In this document: positions 1-6,651 of the stretch, in pieces | Layout: each line of letters starts with the position of its first letter | Numbering within the stretch: position 1 is the first letter of the stretch | DNA from: Verrucomicrobiaceae bacterium | GTDB taxonomy: Bacteria > Verrucomicrobiota > Verrucomicrobiia > Verrucomicrobiales > Akkermansiaceae | Length of the DNA stretch: 45,550 bases | Assembly (NCBI GenBank): GCA_027485615.1 | Contig: JAIXQS010000162.1 | Coordinates: 1-45,550 of the forward strand | Reading direction: 5' to 3' | Position numbers and translations under genes: made by a program | Notes under the pieces: model-generated | What the model saw: only the letters and a program-made list of their open reading frames with translations | What the model was told of the DNA's origin: nothing | Databases searched by the model: none

Positions 1-582
1 AGCCTCGCGCTCGGCGGGCGACTCGATCTCGAAGAGCGCCGCCTCGGAGAAACCGAACATGCCCGCGAAGATGTTGTTCGGGAAAACCTCGCGCTTGTTG
101 TTGTAGGCGAGCACCGAGTCGTTGTAGGCCTGCCGGGAAAAGGCGACCTTGTTTTCGGTCGTCGTGAGCTCCTCGGTGAGCTGCATCATGTTTTGGTTCG
201 CCTTGAGATCGGGATAAGCCTCGGACACCGCGAAAAGCCTGCCGAGCACGCCGCCAAGACCCGCCTCCGCCGCCCCCAGTTTCTGCAAAGCCGCCGCATC
301 GCCCGGATTCGCGGCGGCGGCCTGCCTCGCGCTCTCGGCACCGTTGCGCGCCGCGATCACCGCTTCCAGAGTCCCGCTTTCATGCGCCATGTAGGCCTTC
401 GCGGTTTCCACAAGGTTCGGGATCAGGTCGTGCCGCCGCTTGAGTTGCACATCGATCTGTGAGAACGCGTTCTTGAACATGTTTCGCAGCTTCACGAGGC
501 CGTTGTAAACGCCCATCGCGTAAATCCCGACCAAACCCACAAGCCCGACCACCACAATCAACGTAACAATTCCCAGACTCAT
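1..582 (-). CDS. lemA: LemA family protein (C-terminus cut by window edge)
   Basis: The reading frame stays open from an ATG at 580-582 to the left edge, giving 194 residues with no stop, so only the last few residues are missing (LemA proteins are about 190-200 aa). An N-terminal membrane helix (residues 2-22) is followed by the LemA signature: YNGLVKLRNMFKNAFSQIDV, then QLKRRHDLIPNLVETAKAYM, and later AYNNKREVFPNNIFAGMFGF. LemA proteins are anchored by one N-terminal helix with a helical bundle outside; their role is poorly defined. An insertion rich in Ala and Gly (about residues 78-100) follows the second helix, as is common in the family. No strong ribosome-binding site precedes the ATG. 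The usual partner, a TPM-domain protein, would lie beyond the window. Confidence 0.93.
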   Translation of the reverse strand, partial: MSLGIVTLIVVVGLVGLVGIYAMGVYNGLVKLRNMFKNAFSQIDVQLKRRHDLIPNLVETAKAYMAHESGTLEAVIAARNGAESARQAAAANPGDAAALQKLGAAEAGLGGVLGRLFAVSEAYPDLKANQNMMQLTEELTTTENKVAFSRQAYNDSVLAYNNKREVFPNNIFAGMFGFSEAALFEIESPAEREA

Positions 583-805
583 AATGCGGATAGATTGGCT
601 TCCGGAAAACACAGGTGCAAGCCAGTTTCAGTTTCATTTGGTCTCCACCCATTCGACTGATTCAGGAATTTTCCTTGGCGAACTTCTCTTCCTTGGCGGC
701 TCTAACTCTTCCACCCATCAGATGTTCCGGCTTCGTTCGCTCGCTAGTCATTGACTGTCCAGAAAGCTCAGCTGACAATCTTCAGCAAGAAAGACCTCAC
801 GAACA

Positions 806-1495
806 TTGAACCACATCGCGATCATCATGGACGGCAACGGCCGTTGGGCGAAAGAGCGCGGACTGCCTCGCGCCGAAGGCCACCGTGCCGGAGCGGACTC
901 CGTTCGCGAGGTGATGGACGCATGCAAGGAACTCGGCGTGAAATACCTCACGCTATATGCCTTTTCCTCGGAAAACTGGAATCGTCCCGAAGCCGAAATC
1001 GAGGCGCTGATGGCCTTGCTCGACCGCTTTCTCGACGAAAAAGCGGAGGAGCTCGACAAGCAAAACGTCCGCCTTCAGGCCATCGGCCAGATCGATCGCC
1101 TGCCCGCCTCCACCCGCGAGCGCCTCACGCGCATCCAGGAGCATACCAAAGGCAACGACTCCATGACCCTCGTGCTCGCCCTTTCCTACGGAGCCCGCGA
1201 GGAAATCACCGCCGCCGCCCGCAGCATCGCCGAGGCCGCCATCGCCGGAACCATTTCACCGGAGGAAATCACCCCGGAACTTTTCGCGCGCCACCTCTAC
1301 ACCGCCGACATACCCGACCCCGACCTCCTGATCCGCACCTCCGGCGAGATGCGCATCTCCAATTTCCTGCTCTGGCAGATCTCCTATTCGGAAATCGTCA
1401 TTGTGAAAAAAATGTGGCCTGATTTCCGCCAAGGCGACCTTTTCGCCGCTGTTGAGGAATACAAAAGACGCCACCGCCGATTCGGGGCTCTGTAA
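806..1495 (+). CDS. uppS: Isoprenyl transferase (undecaprenyl diphosphate synthase)
   Basis: This cis-prenyltransferase makes undecaprenyl diphosphate, the lipid carrier for peptidoglycan and other envelope polymers, from farnesyl diphosphate and isopentenyl diphosphate. The protein (229 aa, normal for the family) opens with HIAIIMDGNGRWA, in which D9 is the catalytic Mg-binding aspartate. It also has YAFSSENWNRP, LSYGAREEI and the C-terminal signature DLLIRTSGEMRISNFLLWQ ending in a WPDF motif, so all five conserved regions are present. The start is a TTG at 806: the frame is closed by a stop at 773-775, and no ATG precedes the conserved N-terminus, whose first in-frame ATG (M8) is already inside the motif. 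Its position next to cell-wall genes fits, but it is not in an obvious operon. Confidence 0.97.
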   Translation: MNHIAIIMDGNGRWAKERGLPRAEGHRAGADSVREVMDACKELGVKYLTLYAFSSENWNRPEAEIEALMALLDRFLDEKAEELDKQNVRLQAIGQIDRLPASTRERLTRIQEHTKGNDSMTLVLALSYGAREEITAAARSIAEAAIAGTISPEEITPELFARHLYTADIPDPDLLIRTSGEMRISNFLLWQISYSEIVIVKKMWPDFRQGDLFAAVEEYKRRHRRFGAL

Positions 1496-1568
1496 AGAAA
1501 CCCTCCTATCCATAGCACCCACACGGCGAAAGACAGCACCGCAAGCGGCATAGATGGGAATCGCGTAG

Positions 1569-1682
1569 ATCATCGCGACTGAACCAAGCGCGGAAATGCG
1601 GCTGGCGCTCGGCACGGTAGTGTTGTTCGGAATGATCGCCGCCACCCTCTTCCGCAACCTTTTCACACCTATTTTCTACATC
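1569..1682 (+). pseudogene. C-terminal relic of an RND (AcrB/HAE1-type) efflux transporter gene
   Basis: Directly after uppS the plus strand reads IIATEPSAEMRLALGTVVLF followed by GMIAATLFRNLFTPIFY. This matches the last transmembrane segments of RND pump proteins, where ATGAGAEMR, LGTAVFSGM and TLFGIFLTPVFY are the usual forms. A TAG (1566-1568) closes the frame upstream, and the frame runs on into the antisense of the next gene downstream, so only about 38 codons of an originally ~1000-codon gene remain. The assignment rests on motif recall, not on an alignment. Confidence 0.55.
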
Positions 1683-1707
1683 CCAAAGAAAAGCAGATCG
1701 AAAAAAC

Positions 1708-2277
1708 TCAGTAACCGATCTTCACCGGGGTACCAATTTTGACCATGTCGAAAAGCGTCGGCACAAACTCTTTGGGCATGCGGATGCAGCCGTGGGATGC
1801 GGGTTCACCGGGCCGCGGGATGTTCCCGACATGCATCCCGATCCCGTAATCGGTCAGGCGCATCCAATACGGCATCGGCGCGGGCATGTAGCGCTCGCCG
1901 GGTTCGAGGCGGTCGCCGGGCGATGCATCGTCATCGGTCACCTCGCCGAACTCGTTCTCGATCCAGCCGTATTTGTTCGAGTGCTTGTCCACGATCTTTT
2001 CCGTGATGCGGTAGCTTCCCGGTCTTGTGGAGCGGCCTTCCAGCCCTGTGGCAACGAAACACCAGCCGATCTCGCGGTCGCCGCGCCTGATTGTCGCGAT
2101 CTGGTCGCTGAGATCGATGGAAACATTCACCTGACCCGTGCCACCATCCTCATACCACTGAAACATGATCCGCTCCGCCTTGGCCGGCGGCTTGGGTGGC
2201 GACGGGGCGCAGGAATTGAGCGTTACGGCGCAAGCCGCGAACACAGGGAGGAGTGTCTTGATAAATCTTTCGATCAC
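1708..2277 (-). CDS. L,D-transpeptidase (YkuD domain) lipoprotein
   Basis: This is a probable peptidoglycan L,D-transpeptidase or a protein that links lipoproteins to the wall. The YkuD catalytic motif is clear near the C-terminus: a His in GMHVGNIPRPGEP, then SHGCIRMP with the nucleophilic cysteine at residue 164. The N-terminus is a lipoprotein signal: basic residues, a hydrophobic stretch and a lipobox LNSC with Cys23, then a Pro/Lys-rich linker, so the enzyme should be tethered to a membrane. A GTG at 2277 is preferred because it puts the lipobox at a normal distance; an in-frame start at 2334 would add 19 residues with no signal-like character. It stands alone, with the divergent cytochrome gene starting 149 bp away. 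Which cross-link it forms cannot be told from sequence. Confidence 0.9.
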   Translation of the reverse strand: MIERFIKTLLPVFAACAVTLNSCAPSPPKPPAKAERIMFQWYEDGGTGQVNVSIDLSDQIATIRRGDREIGWCFVATGLEGRSTRPGSYRITEKIVDKHSNKYGWIENEFGEVTDDDASPGDRLEPGERYMPAPMPYWMRLTDYGIGMHVGNIPRPGEPASHGCIRMPKEFVPTLFDMVKIGTPVKIGY

Positions 2278-2425
2278 GCGTGGGGATTGTTTCTGACTGC
2301 CTGCCGTTCCTGTAAAGCAGTTTTCACGTCCCAAACCACCAGACGTCGGCTTGTTGCGTAAAAAATAACTCTCATTTCAACCCTGCGCCTGAAACATTTC
2401 CCACGCCCACACCGTTTTCCATGCC

Positions 2426-3838
2426 ATGCTTCCGCACAGATATCCCCTCCTGCTTTCCCTAGCTCTGCTGGCCCCGCCACTCCACGCACAGGATGGAGAG
2501 CAGCTTTACGCGCTTTACTGCTCCGCTTGCCACGCGCCCGACGGCAAAGGCGCCACCGGCGGCGCGTTCCCGCCACTCGCCGGCAGCGAGTGGGTGCACG
2601 GCAACCCGAAGCGCTCCGTCGCAATCGTCCTGAAAGGGCTTGAAGGGCCGGTTGATGTCGCCGGGAAATCCTACAACCTGGCAATGCCTCCCCAGGGCGC
2701 TGTTCTCGGCGATGACCAGATTGCCGCAATCCTCAGCTACGTCCACTCCGCCTGGGGCAACAAGGGCGGGGAAGTGAAGCGCGATCTCGTCCGCGCGGCC
2801 CGCTCCGAGTTCGAGTCGCGCACGGAACCATGGACCGCACCGGAACTTCTCAAAATCCTTCCCCTTGAGAAAAAACCGACCGCCTTAGCGAATCTCACCT
2901 CGCGAATCTACAAGGGGCAATGGGTGCAGACCCCCGACTTCAGCAAGATCGAGGCTGAGAACGTCGAGGAGGAGCACCACGGCATGATCGACACCACGAT
3001 TGCAGGGCTGAATCAGGACTTCGGCATCGTCTGGGAAGGCGATTTCATGGCTCCCGTGAATGGGGAATACACTTTCAAACTGGATGCGGACGATGGCGCC
3101 CGGCTCATCCTCAACGGACATCCCGTCGCCGAGGTGAAAGGGCTGGGGCCGATTGGCGAGAAACGGCGCATGTCGGAAGGCAAGATCGCACTGAAAGCCG
3201 GAGCGAATCCGATCAGGGTCGAATATTTCCAAGGGAAAGGCAATCAAGGCATCTCCCTTGGATGGAAGCTCGCCGGTGCGAAGCAGTGGCAGTGGCTTTC
3301 CCCGAAGAATGCACAGTCGCAGGGCGCCCCAACGATTCCGCTTCTACCAAAGGAGGACCGGACGGTGATCTACCGGAATTTCATCGAAGGCACCACGCCG
3401 CGCGGCATCGGATTCGGTTTCCCCGGTGATGTCAACATGGCCTACTCCGCAGACAACCTCGCACCGGAACTCCTTTGGACAGACGGCTTCATTGATGCCG
3501 GGCGACATTGGACGGATCGCGGCATGGGCTTCCAGGCACCGATAGGCGAGAATGTTGTGACCCTCACCGCTCAGCGTTTTCTCCCGCCTTCCGCACGTTT
3601 CAAGGGATATTCACTCGATCCCAAAGGCAACCCCACATTTCATGTCAAAATGGAAGGCCAACTTCTGAGAGACGCATGGGCACCGGGCGAAAACGGCTCC
3701 CTGATCCGCACCCTCAGCCTCACCGGCGGCTCGTCTGTCTTGGAAATCCCCCTCGGAGATAACCCGGAAGTCACTCCCGCCAAGTCGGTCAGCCTTTCCC
3801 CCGGCAAGCCTGTCACCGTCACCTATAAGCTGAACTGA
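2426..3838 (+). CDS. Secreted cytochrome c with PA14 domain
   Basis: The 470-residue protein starts with a signal peptide (cleavage after about A21, LHA/QD). Next is a mono-haem class I cytochrome c domain with the haem-binding CSACH at residues 32-36 and a plausible axial Met in LAMPPQG (M87). After a linker, residues about 155-290 look like a PA14 domain (GDFMAPVNGEYTFKLDADDG, ARLILNGHPV, IRVEYFQGKGNQGISLGWK), a beta-barrel that often binds carbohydrate. The C-terminal 170 residues are beta-rich and were not assigned. It is followed 97 bp later by a beta-propeller protein on the same strand. Cytochrome c, PA14 and propeller modules often occur together in large secreted PVC-group proteins, so the pair may act as a periplasmic redox dehydrogenase and its electron acceptor; this is inference. 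Confidence 0.88.
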   Translation: MLPHRYPLLLSLALLAPPLHAQDGEQLYALYCSACHAPDGKGATGGAFPPLAGSEWVHGNPKRSVAIVLKGLEGPVDVAGKSYNLAMPPQGAVLGDDQIAAILSYVHSAWGNKGGEVKRDLVRAARSEFESRTEPWTAPELLKILPLEKKPTALANLTSRIYKGQWVQTPDFSKIEAENVEEEHHGMIDTTIAGLNQDFGIVWEGDFMAPVNGEYTFKLDADDGARLILNGHPVAEVKGLGPIGEKRRMSEGKIALKAGANPIRVEYFQGKGNQGISLGWKLAGAKQWQWLSPKNAQSQGAPTIPLLPKEDRTVIYRNFIEGTTPRGIGFGFPGDVNMAYSADNLAPELLWTDGFIDAGRHWTDRGMGFQAPIGENVVTLTAQRFLPPSARFKGYSLDPKGNPTFHVKMEGQLLRDAWAPGENGSLIRTLSLTGGSSVLEIPLGDNPEVTPAKSVSLSPGKPVTVTYKLN

Positions 3839-3935
3839 CCATTGTTGATTGGAAATTGAAGATTGATGATTTCCGAAAAATCCAGCCTCCCCGATACTCA
3901 ATAGTAAATATCCAATATCCCATTTCCCATTTCCC
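3839..3935. repeat. AT-rich short-repeat spacer with iterated CCCATTT
   Basis: The spacer between the cytochrome and propeller genes is AT-rich, unlike its surroundings. Its left half holds near-repeats of ATTGxxGATT; its right half ends in CCCATTTCCCATTTCCCATG, three copies of a 7-bp unit, the last containing the ATG of the next gene. It resembles a heptamer-type simple repeat. No terminator hairpin is visible. Confidence 0.5.
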
Positions 3936-5375
3936 ATGCGCCCCCTTCTTTTCCTCGCCACCCTCTGCACCGCCGCCCTGGCTCAGCAGAAACAAGCCGA
4001 CTTCTACACCATCGATTCCATCCCCCTGCCTCCGGGCGAGGTCATGGAAATCGGCTCCATCGCCCTGATGCCGGGTGATAAGGTCGCCGTGACGACCCGC
4101 CGTGGCGATCTATGGATCTGCGAAGGCGCTTATGGGGACGACCTCACGAAGGTGAAATGGACGCGCTTCGCCCACGGCCTCCACGAACCGCTGGGCATGT
4201 ATTGGAAAGACGGCTCGCTATACGTCACCCAGCGCCCGGAGTTCAGCCGCATCCAGGATTCCGATGGCGATGGCATCGCCGATGTCTTCGAAACGATAAA
4301 CTCCGACTGGGGCATCAACGGCGACTACCACGAATACGCCTTCGGCACCTCCCCCGACAAGAACGGCGATGTCTGGATCACCCTCTGCCTCACCGGCTCC
4401 GCGGGCGCCGCCTCCGACTGGCGCGGCTGGACCGTTCGCGTCACTCCGGACGGAAAAATGATCCCCACCTGCTCCGGCATCCGCTCCCCCGGCGGCATCG
4501 GCTTCAACGCCGAGGGCGACACCTTCTACACCGACAACCAAGGCCTCTGGAACGGCTCCTCCTCCCTGAAATGGCTCAAGCCCGGCTCCTTCCAGGGCAA
4601 CCCTACCGGCAACAAATACCACAAGCTCGCCAACCTCCCCGCCCCGCCCGAACCCGTCAGCGGCTCCCGCGTCCTCGCCGAACACCTGAAATTCCCCGAC
4701 TACATCCCGCCCGCCGTCGTCATGCCGCACGGCAAGGTCGGCCAATCCCCCACCGCCATCGTCCCCGACCTCGGCGGCGGAAAATTCGGCCCTTGGGCCG
4801 GACAGCTTTACATCGGAGAGCAAACCCATTCCCAAGTGCAGCGGGTCTGCCTCGAAAAAGTCAACGGCATCTACCAAGGCGCAGTGTTCCATTTCCTCGA
4901 AGGCTTCCAGTGCGGCATCATCCCCGCCAAACTTGACGACCGCGGCGTCCTCTTCGTCGGCGGCTCCAACCGTGGCTGGGGCTCCCGTGGCAACCAGCCC
5001 TTCAACTTCGACCGCGTGAAATGGAACGGCAAAACCCCTTTCGAAATCCACACGATGAGCGCCCAGCCCGATGGTTTCACCCTCACTTTCACCGAGCCGG
5101 TTGATCCCGCTGCCGCCGCGAATCCCTCCTCCTACTCGATGGAGGCATGGACTTACATCCTACAATCCGGCTACGGCTCGCCCGAAGTGGACAAGGCCAC
5201 CCCCATCGTGAAATCCGCCACCGTCGCCGCCGACGGCAAGTCCGTGCGCCTCGTGATCGAAGGCCTGGTTCGCGGCCACGTCCACCACCTCAAGGCGCCC
5301 GGCGTGAAATCCGCCTCCGGCCTCACACTCTGGCATCCCGAGGCTTATTACACTCTCAACGAAATCCCCCGCTGA
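3936..5375 (+). CDS. Secreted beta-propeller protein (PQQ/sugar dehydrogenase-like)
   Basis: This 479-residue exported protein has a short signal peptide (about residues 1-16, LAQQK after cleavage). The body has propeller-like blades of the soluble sugar dehydrogenase / PVC membrane-bound dehydrogenase kind: EIGSIALMPGDKVAVTTRRG, FAHGLHEPLGMYWKDGSLYV, a Ca-binding-like DSDGDGIADVFE, then GTSPDKNGDVWITLCL and SGIRSPGGIGFNAEGDTFYT. The C-terminal 100 residues (from about GFTLTFTEPVDPAAA) form a separate Ig-like beta domain ending in WHPEAYYTLNEIP. Its ATG lies in the last copy of a CCCATTT repeat. With the cytochrome c protein just upstream it may form a periplasmic oxidation system. The substrate and the presence of PQQ cannot be told from the sequence. 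Confidence 0.83.
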   Translation: MRPLLFLATLCTAALAQQKQADFYTIDSIPLPPGEVMEIGSIALMPGDKVAVTTRRGDLWICEGAYGDDLTKVKWTRFAHGLHEPLGMYWKDGSLYVTQRPEFSRIQDSDGDGIADVFETINSDWGINGDYHEYAFGTSPDKNGDVWITLCLTGSAGAASDWRGWTVRVTPDGKMIPTCSGIRSPGGIGFNAEGDTFYTDNQGLWNGSSSLKWLKPGSFQGNPTGNKYHKLANLPAPPEPVSGSRVLAEHLKFPDYIPPAVVMPHGKVGQSPTAIVPDLGGGKFGPWAGQLYIGEQTHSQVQRVCLEKVNGIYQGAVFHFLEGFQCGIIPAKLDDRGVLFVGGSNRGWGSRGNQPFNFDRVKWNGKTPFEIHTMSAQPDGFTLTFTEPVDPAAAANPSSYSMEAWTYILQSGYGSPEVDKATPIVKSATVAADGKSVRLVIEGLVRGHVHHLKAPGVKSASGLTLWHPEAYYTLNEIPR

Positions 5376-5522
5376 TCCGCGGCCGTGTATTTGGCATGGA
5401 GCAGATCGCCAGATAGGTTGATCAGGCGACACAATGCACCACTTGGTTAGGGAGTGAATGCCAAGCCGCTTCCCAAGTTTCGGTGAGGTCTTTTGGCAAA
5501 CGGCCTATGTGTGAGGCGTAGC

Positions 5523-5654
5523 CTTTTGAGTGCGGGGAGGATCACCGCTATTTTATCTTTAGGCGGGATATGACTTTGGTTCGGATAGTTCGAGGCACCA
5601 CTGCAAAACGGCCAACTGGTGAACAAAAGCGGCGAATGATCGCGCGCACTCAAA
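5523..5654. repeat. 132-bp MITE-like element with 12-bp perfect inverted ends
   Basis: CTTTTGAGTGCG at 5523-5534 is matched exactly by its reverse complement CGCACTCAAAAG at 5643-5654. Beyond the 12-bp core, GATCA follows on the inner side of both arms after a few bases, so the two ends are related over roughly 20 bp. The interior has no coding frame. This fits a miniature inverted-repeat element or the ends of a deleted insertion sequence; no clear target duplication was found. Confidence 0.45.
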
Positions 5655-5719
5655 AGCCCCCTCGCACGGGCAACCTGTATTTCCTAGCTTAGCTGATTAT
5701 TCAACGGCTTCCTCCCTAG

Positions 5720-5890
5720 CTTGATCGCCTTGCCGCCGACAACATGGGAACCGGTCGTTGGATCGGCCGGCTCAAGAGCGTCCGGACACTCATCCTCAAT
5801 CCATCATGAACCGAGCCTATCTTCGACATCCTCAAGCTCTACGAAGAGGACGGACTTACCGACGGACTCAAGGGCATCGTCAAACCCTGA
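5720..5890 (+). pseudogene. Unidentified gene fragment with internal stop
   Basis: One plus-strand frame reads LDRLAADNMGTGRWIGRLKS then VRTLILNPS, a TGA at 5807-5809, and in the same frame TEPIFDILKLYEEDGLTDGL then KGIVKP and a TGA at 5888-5890. The amphipathic, protein-like composition and the single in-frame stop suggest the C-terminal relic of a gene. A TAG (5717-5719) closes the frame upstream. I do not recognise the family. Confidence 0.3.
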
Positions 5891-6020
5891 ACCCTTCTCT
5901 TGCGGATGTGGATCGAGGGAAACGTGGTTCATTTTCCTCTTTAGCACCATGCAGTGATCGAGAAAATCAGCTAACGAATCCCGCGTGGTAGGCGGAACAC
6001 AGATCGTCCGTAAGCTGTTC

Positions 6021-6635
6021 TTAGACCTGCACCAAACCACGCTGAACCGCGAGAATCGCCGCTTCGGTGCGGGTTTCCACGCCGAGTTTGGCTAGGATGT
6101 TACGGACATGCGCTTTGACAGTGAATTCATTGGCTGCGAGGACGCGGGCGATATCCTTGTTGGATAGTCCGCGTGCGACCAGCGCTAGAATTTCTAACTC
6201 ACGGGCTGTGAGCGCTTGGAAGGCGGCTCGTTCTGCGAGGCGTTCCGCGACAGCGGGGGGTAAATACTGGCGGCCCTCTATCACGGCGTGGATCGCTGCT
6301 TCAAGTTGTTTGCTGGGAATGCTTTTCAACAGGTAACCACTCGCCCCGGCGGTCATTGCGCGGTGGATATCTTCATCCCCATCATAAGTTGTCAGCATCA
6401 GCACGCGTGCATCGGGTTGTGTCTTGCGGATAATCTTCAATGCATCGATTCCCGTGCCGTCCGGCATTTGAAGATCAAGCAAGGTCACGTCCGGTTGATG
6501 CCGGGCATGGGCGGCGACGGTTTCAGCCACATTGGCGGCCTCGGCAACCACCTCGAAGTCAGGACGTAGGTCGAGCACCACCCGCAAGCCCTCGCGGAAG
6601 AGTTCGTGATCGTCGGCGATGAGGATACGGATCAT
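6021..6635 (-). CDS. NarL/FixJ-family response regulator
   Basis: The 204-residue protein has a receiver domain (residues 1-120) with the acidic pair D8/D9, phospho-acceptor D54 in VTLLDLQMPDG, the switch Thr in MLTTYDG and the conserved Lys in GYLLKS. A C-terminal LuxR-type helix-turn-helix follows (LTARELEILALVARGLSNKD, then FTVKAHVRNILAKLGV). It lies 16 bp after the histidine kinase gene on the same strand, so the two form a two-component system. NarL-type regulators bind short inverted repeats as dimers. The palindrome at 8865-8880 and 12331-12346 is the obvious candidate site, which would make this protein the regulator of the adjacent GH5/GH30 locus; that link is inferred from position. 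Confidence 0.95.
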   Translation of the reverse strand: MIRILIADDHELFREGLRVVLDLRPDFEVVAEAANVAETVAAHARHQPDVTLLDLQMPDGTGIDALKIIRKTQPDARVLMLTTYDGDEDIHRAMTAGASGYLLKSIPSKQLEAAIHAVIEGRQYLPPAVAERLAERAAFQALTARELEILALVARGLSNKDIARVLAANEFTVKAHVRNILAKLGVETRTEAAILAVQRGLVQV

Positions 6636-6651
6636 GGGGGTGGTTGGTCGA

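Larger units (their letters stand above)
5376..6020. other. Non-coding, decayed interval
   Basis: The 645 bp between the propeller gene and the response regulator hold no convincing intact gene. All six frames are short, and the longest ones conflict with each other. Inside are a 12-bp inverted-repeat element (5523-5654) and a broken gene fragment (5720-5890), described separately. A 12-mer at about 5508 (GCAAACGGCCTA) recurs at about 21148 beside the IS630 relic. I see no RNA gene here. Confidence 0.6.

Noticed and set aside
745..758. TAGTCATTGACTG before uppS as a third operator copy
   Set aside because: The spacer is 3 bp instead of 6 and the right arm lacks the final A; the ATTTMG core is missing.
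1256..1666. 136-codon minus-strand frame behind uppS
   Set aside because: Most of it is antisense to the conserved C-terminus of uppS; the remaining part conflicts with the plus-strand RND relic.
4112..4936. Long Arg-rich open frame on the plus strand inside the propeller gene
   Set aside because: It is an out-of-frame reading of a GC-rich gene; composition (Arg/Pro/His) is not protein-like and the true frame has a signal peptide and propeller motifs.
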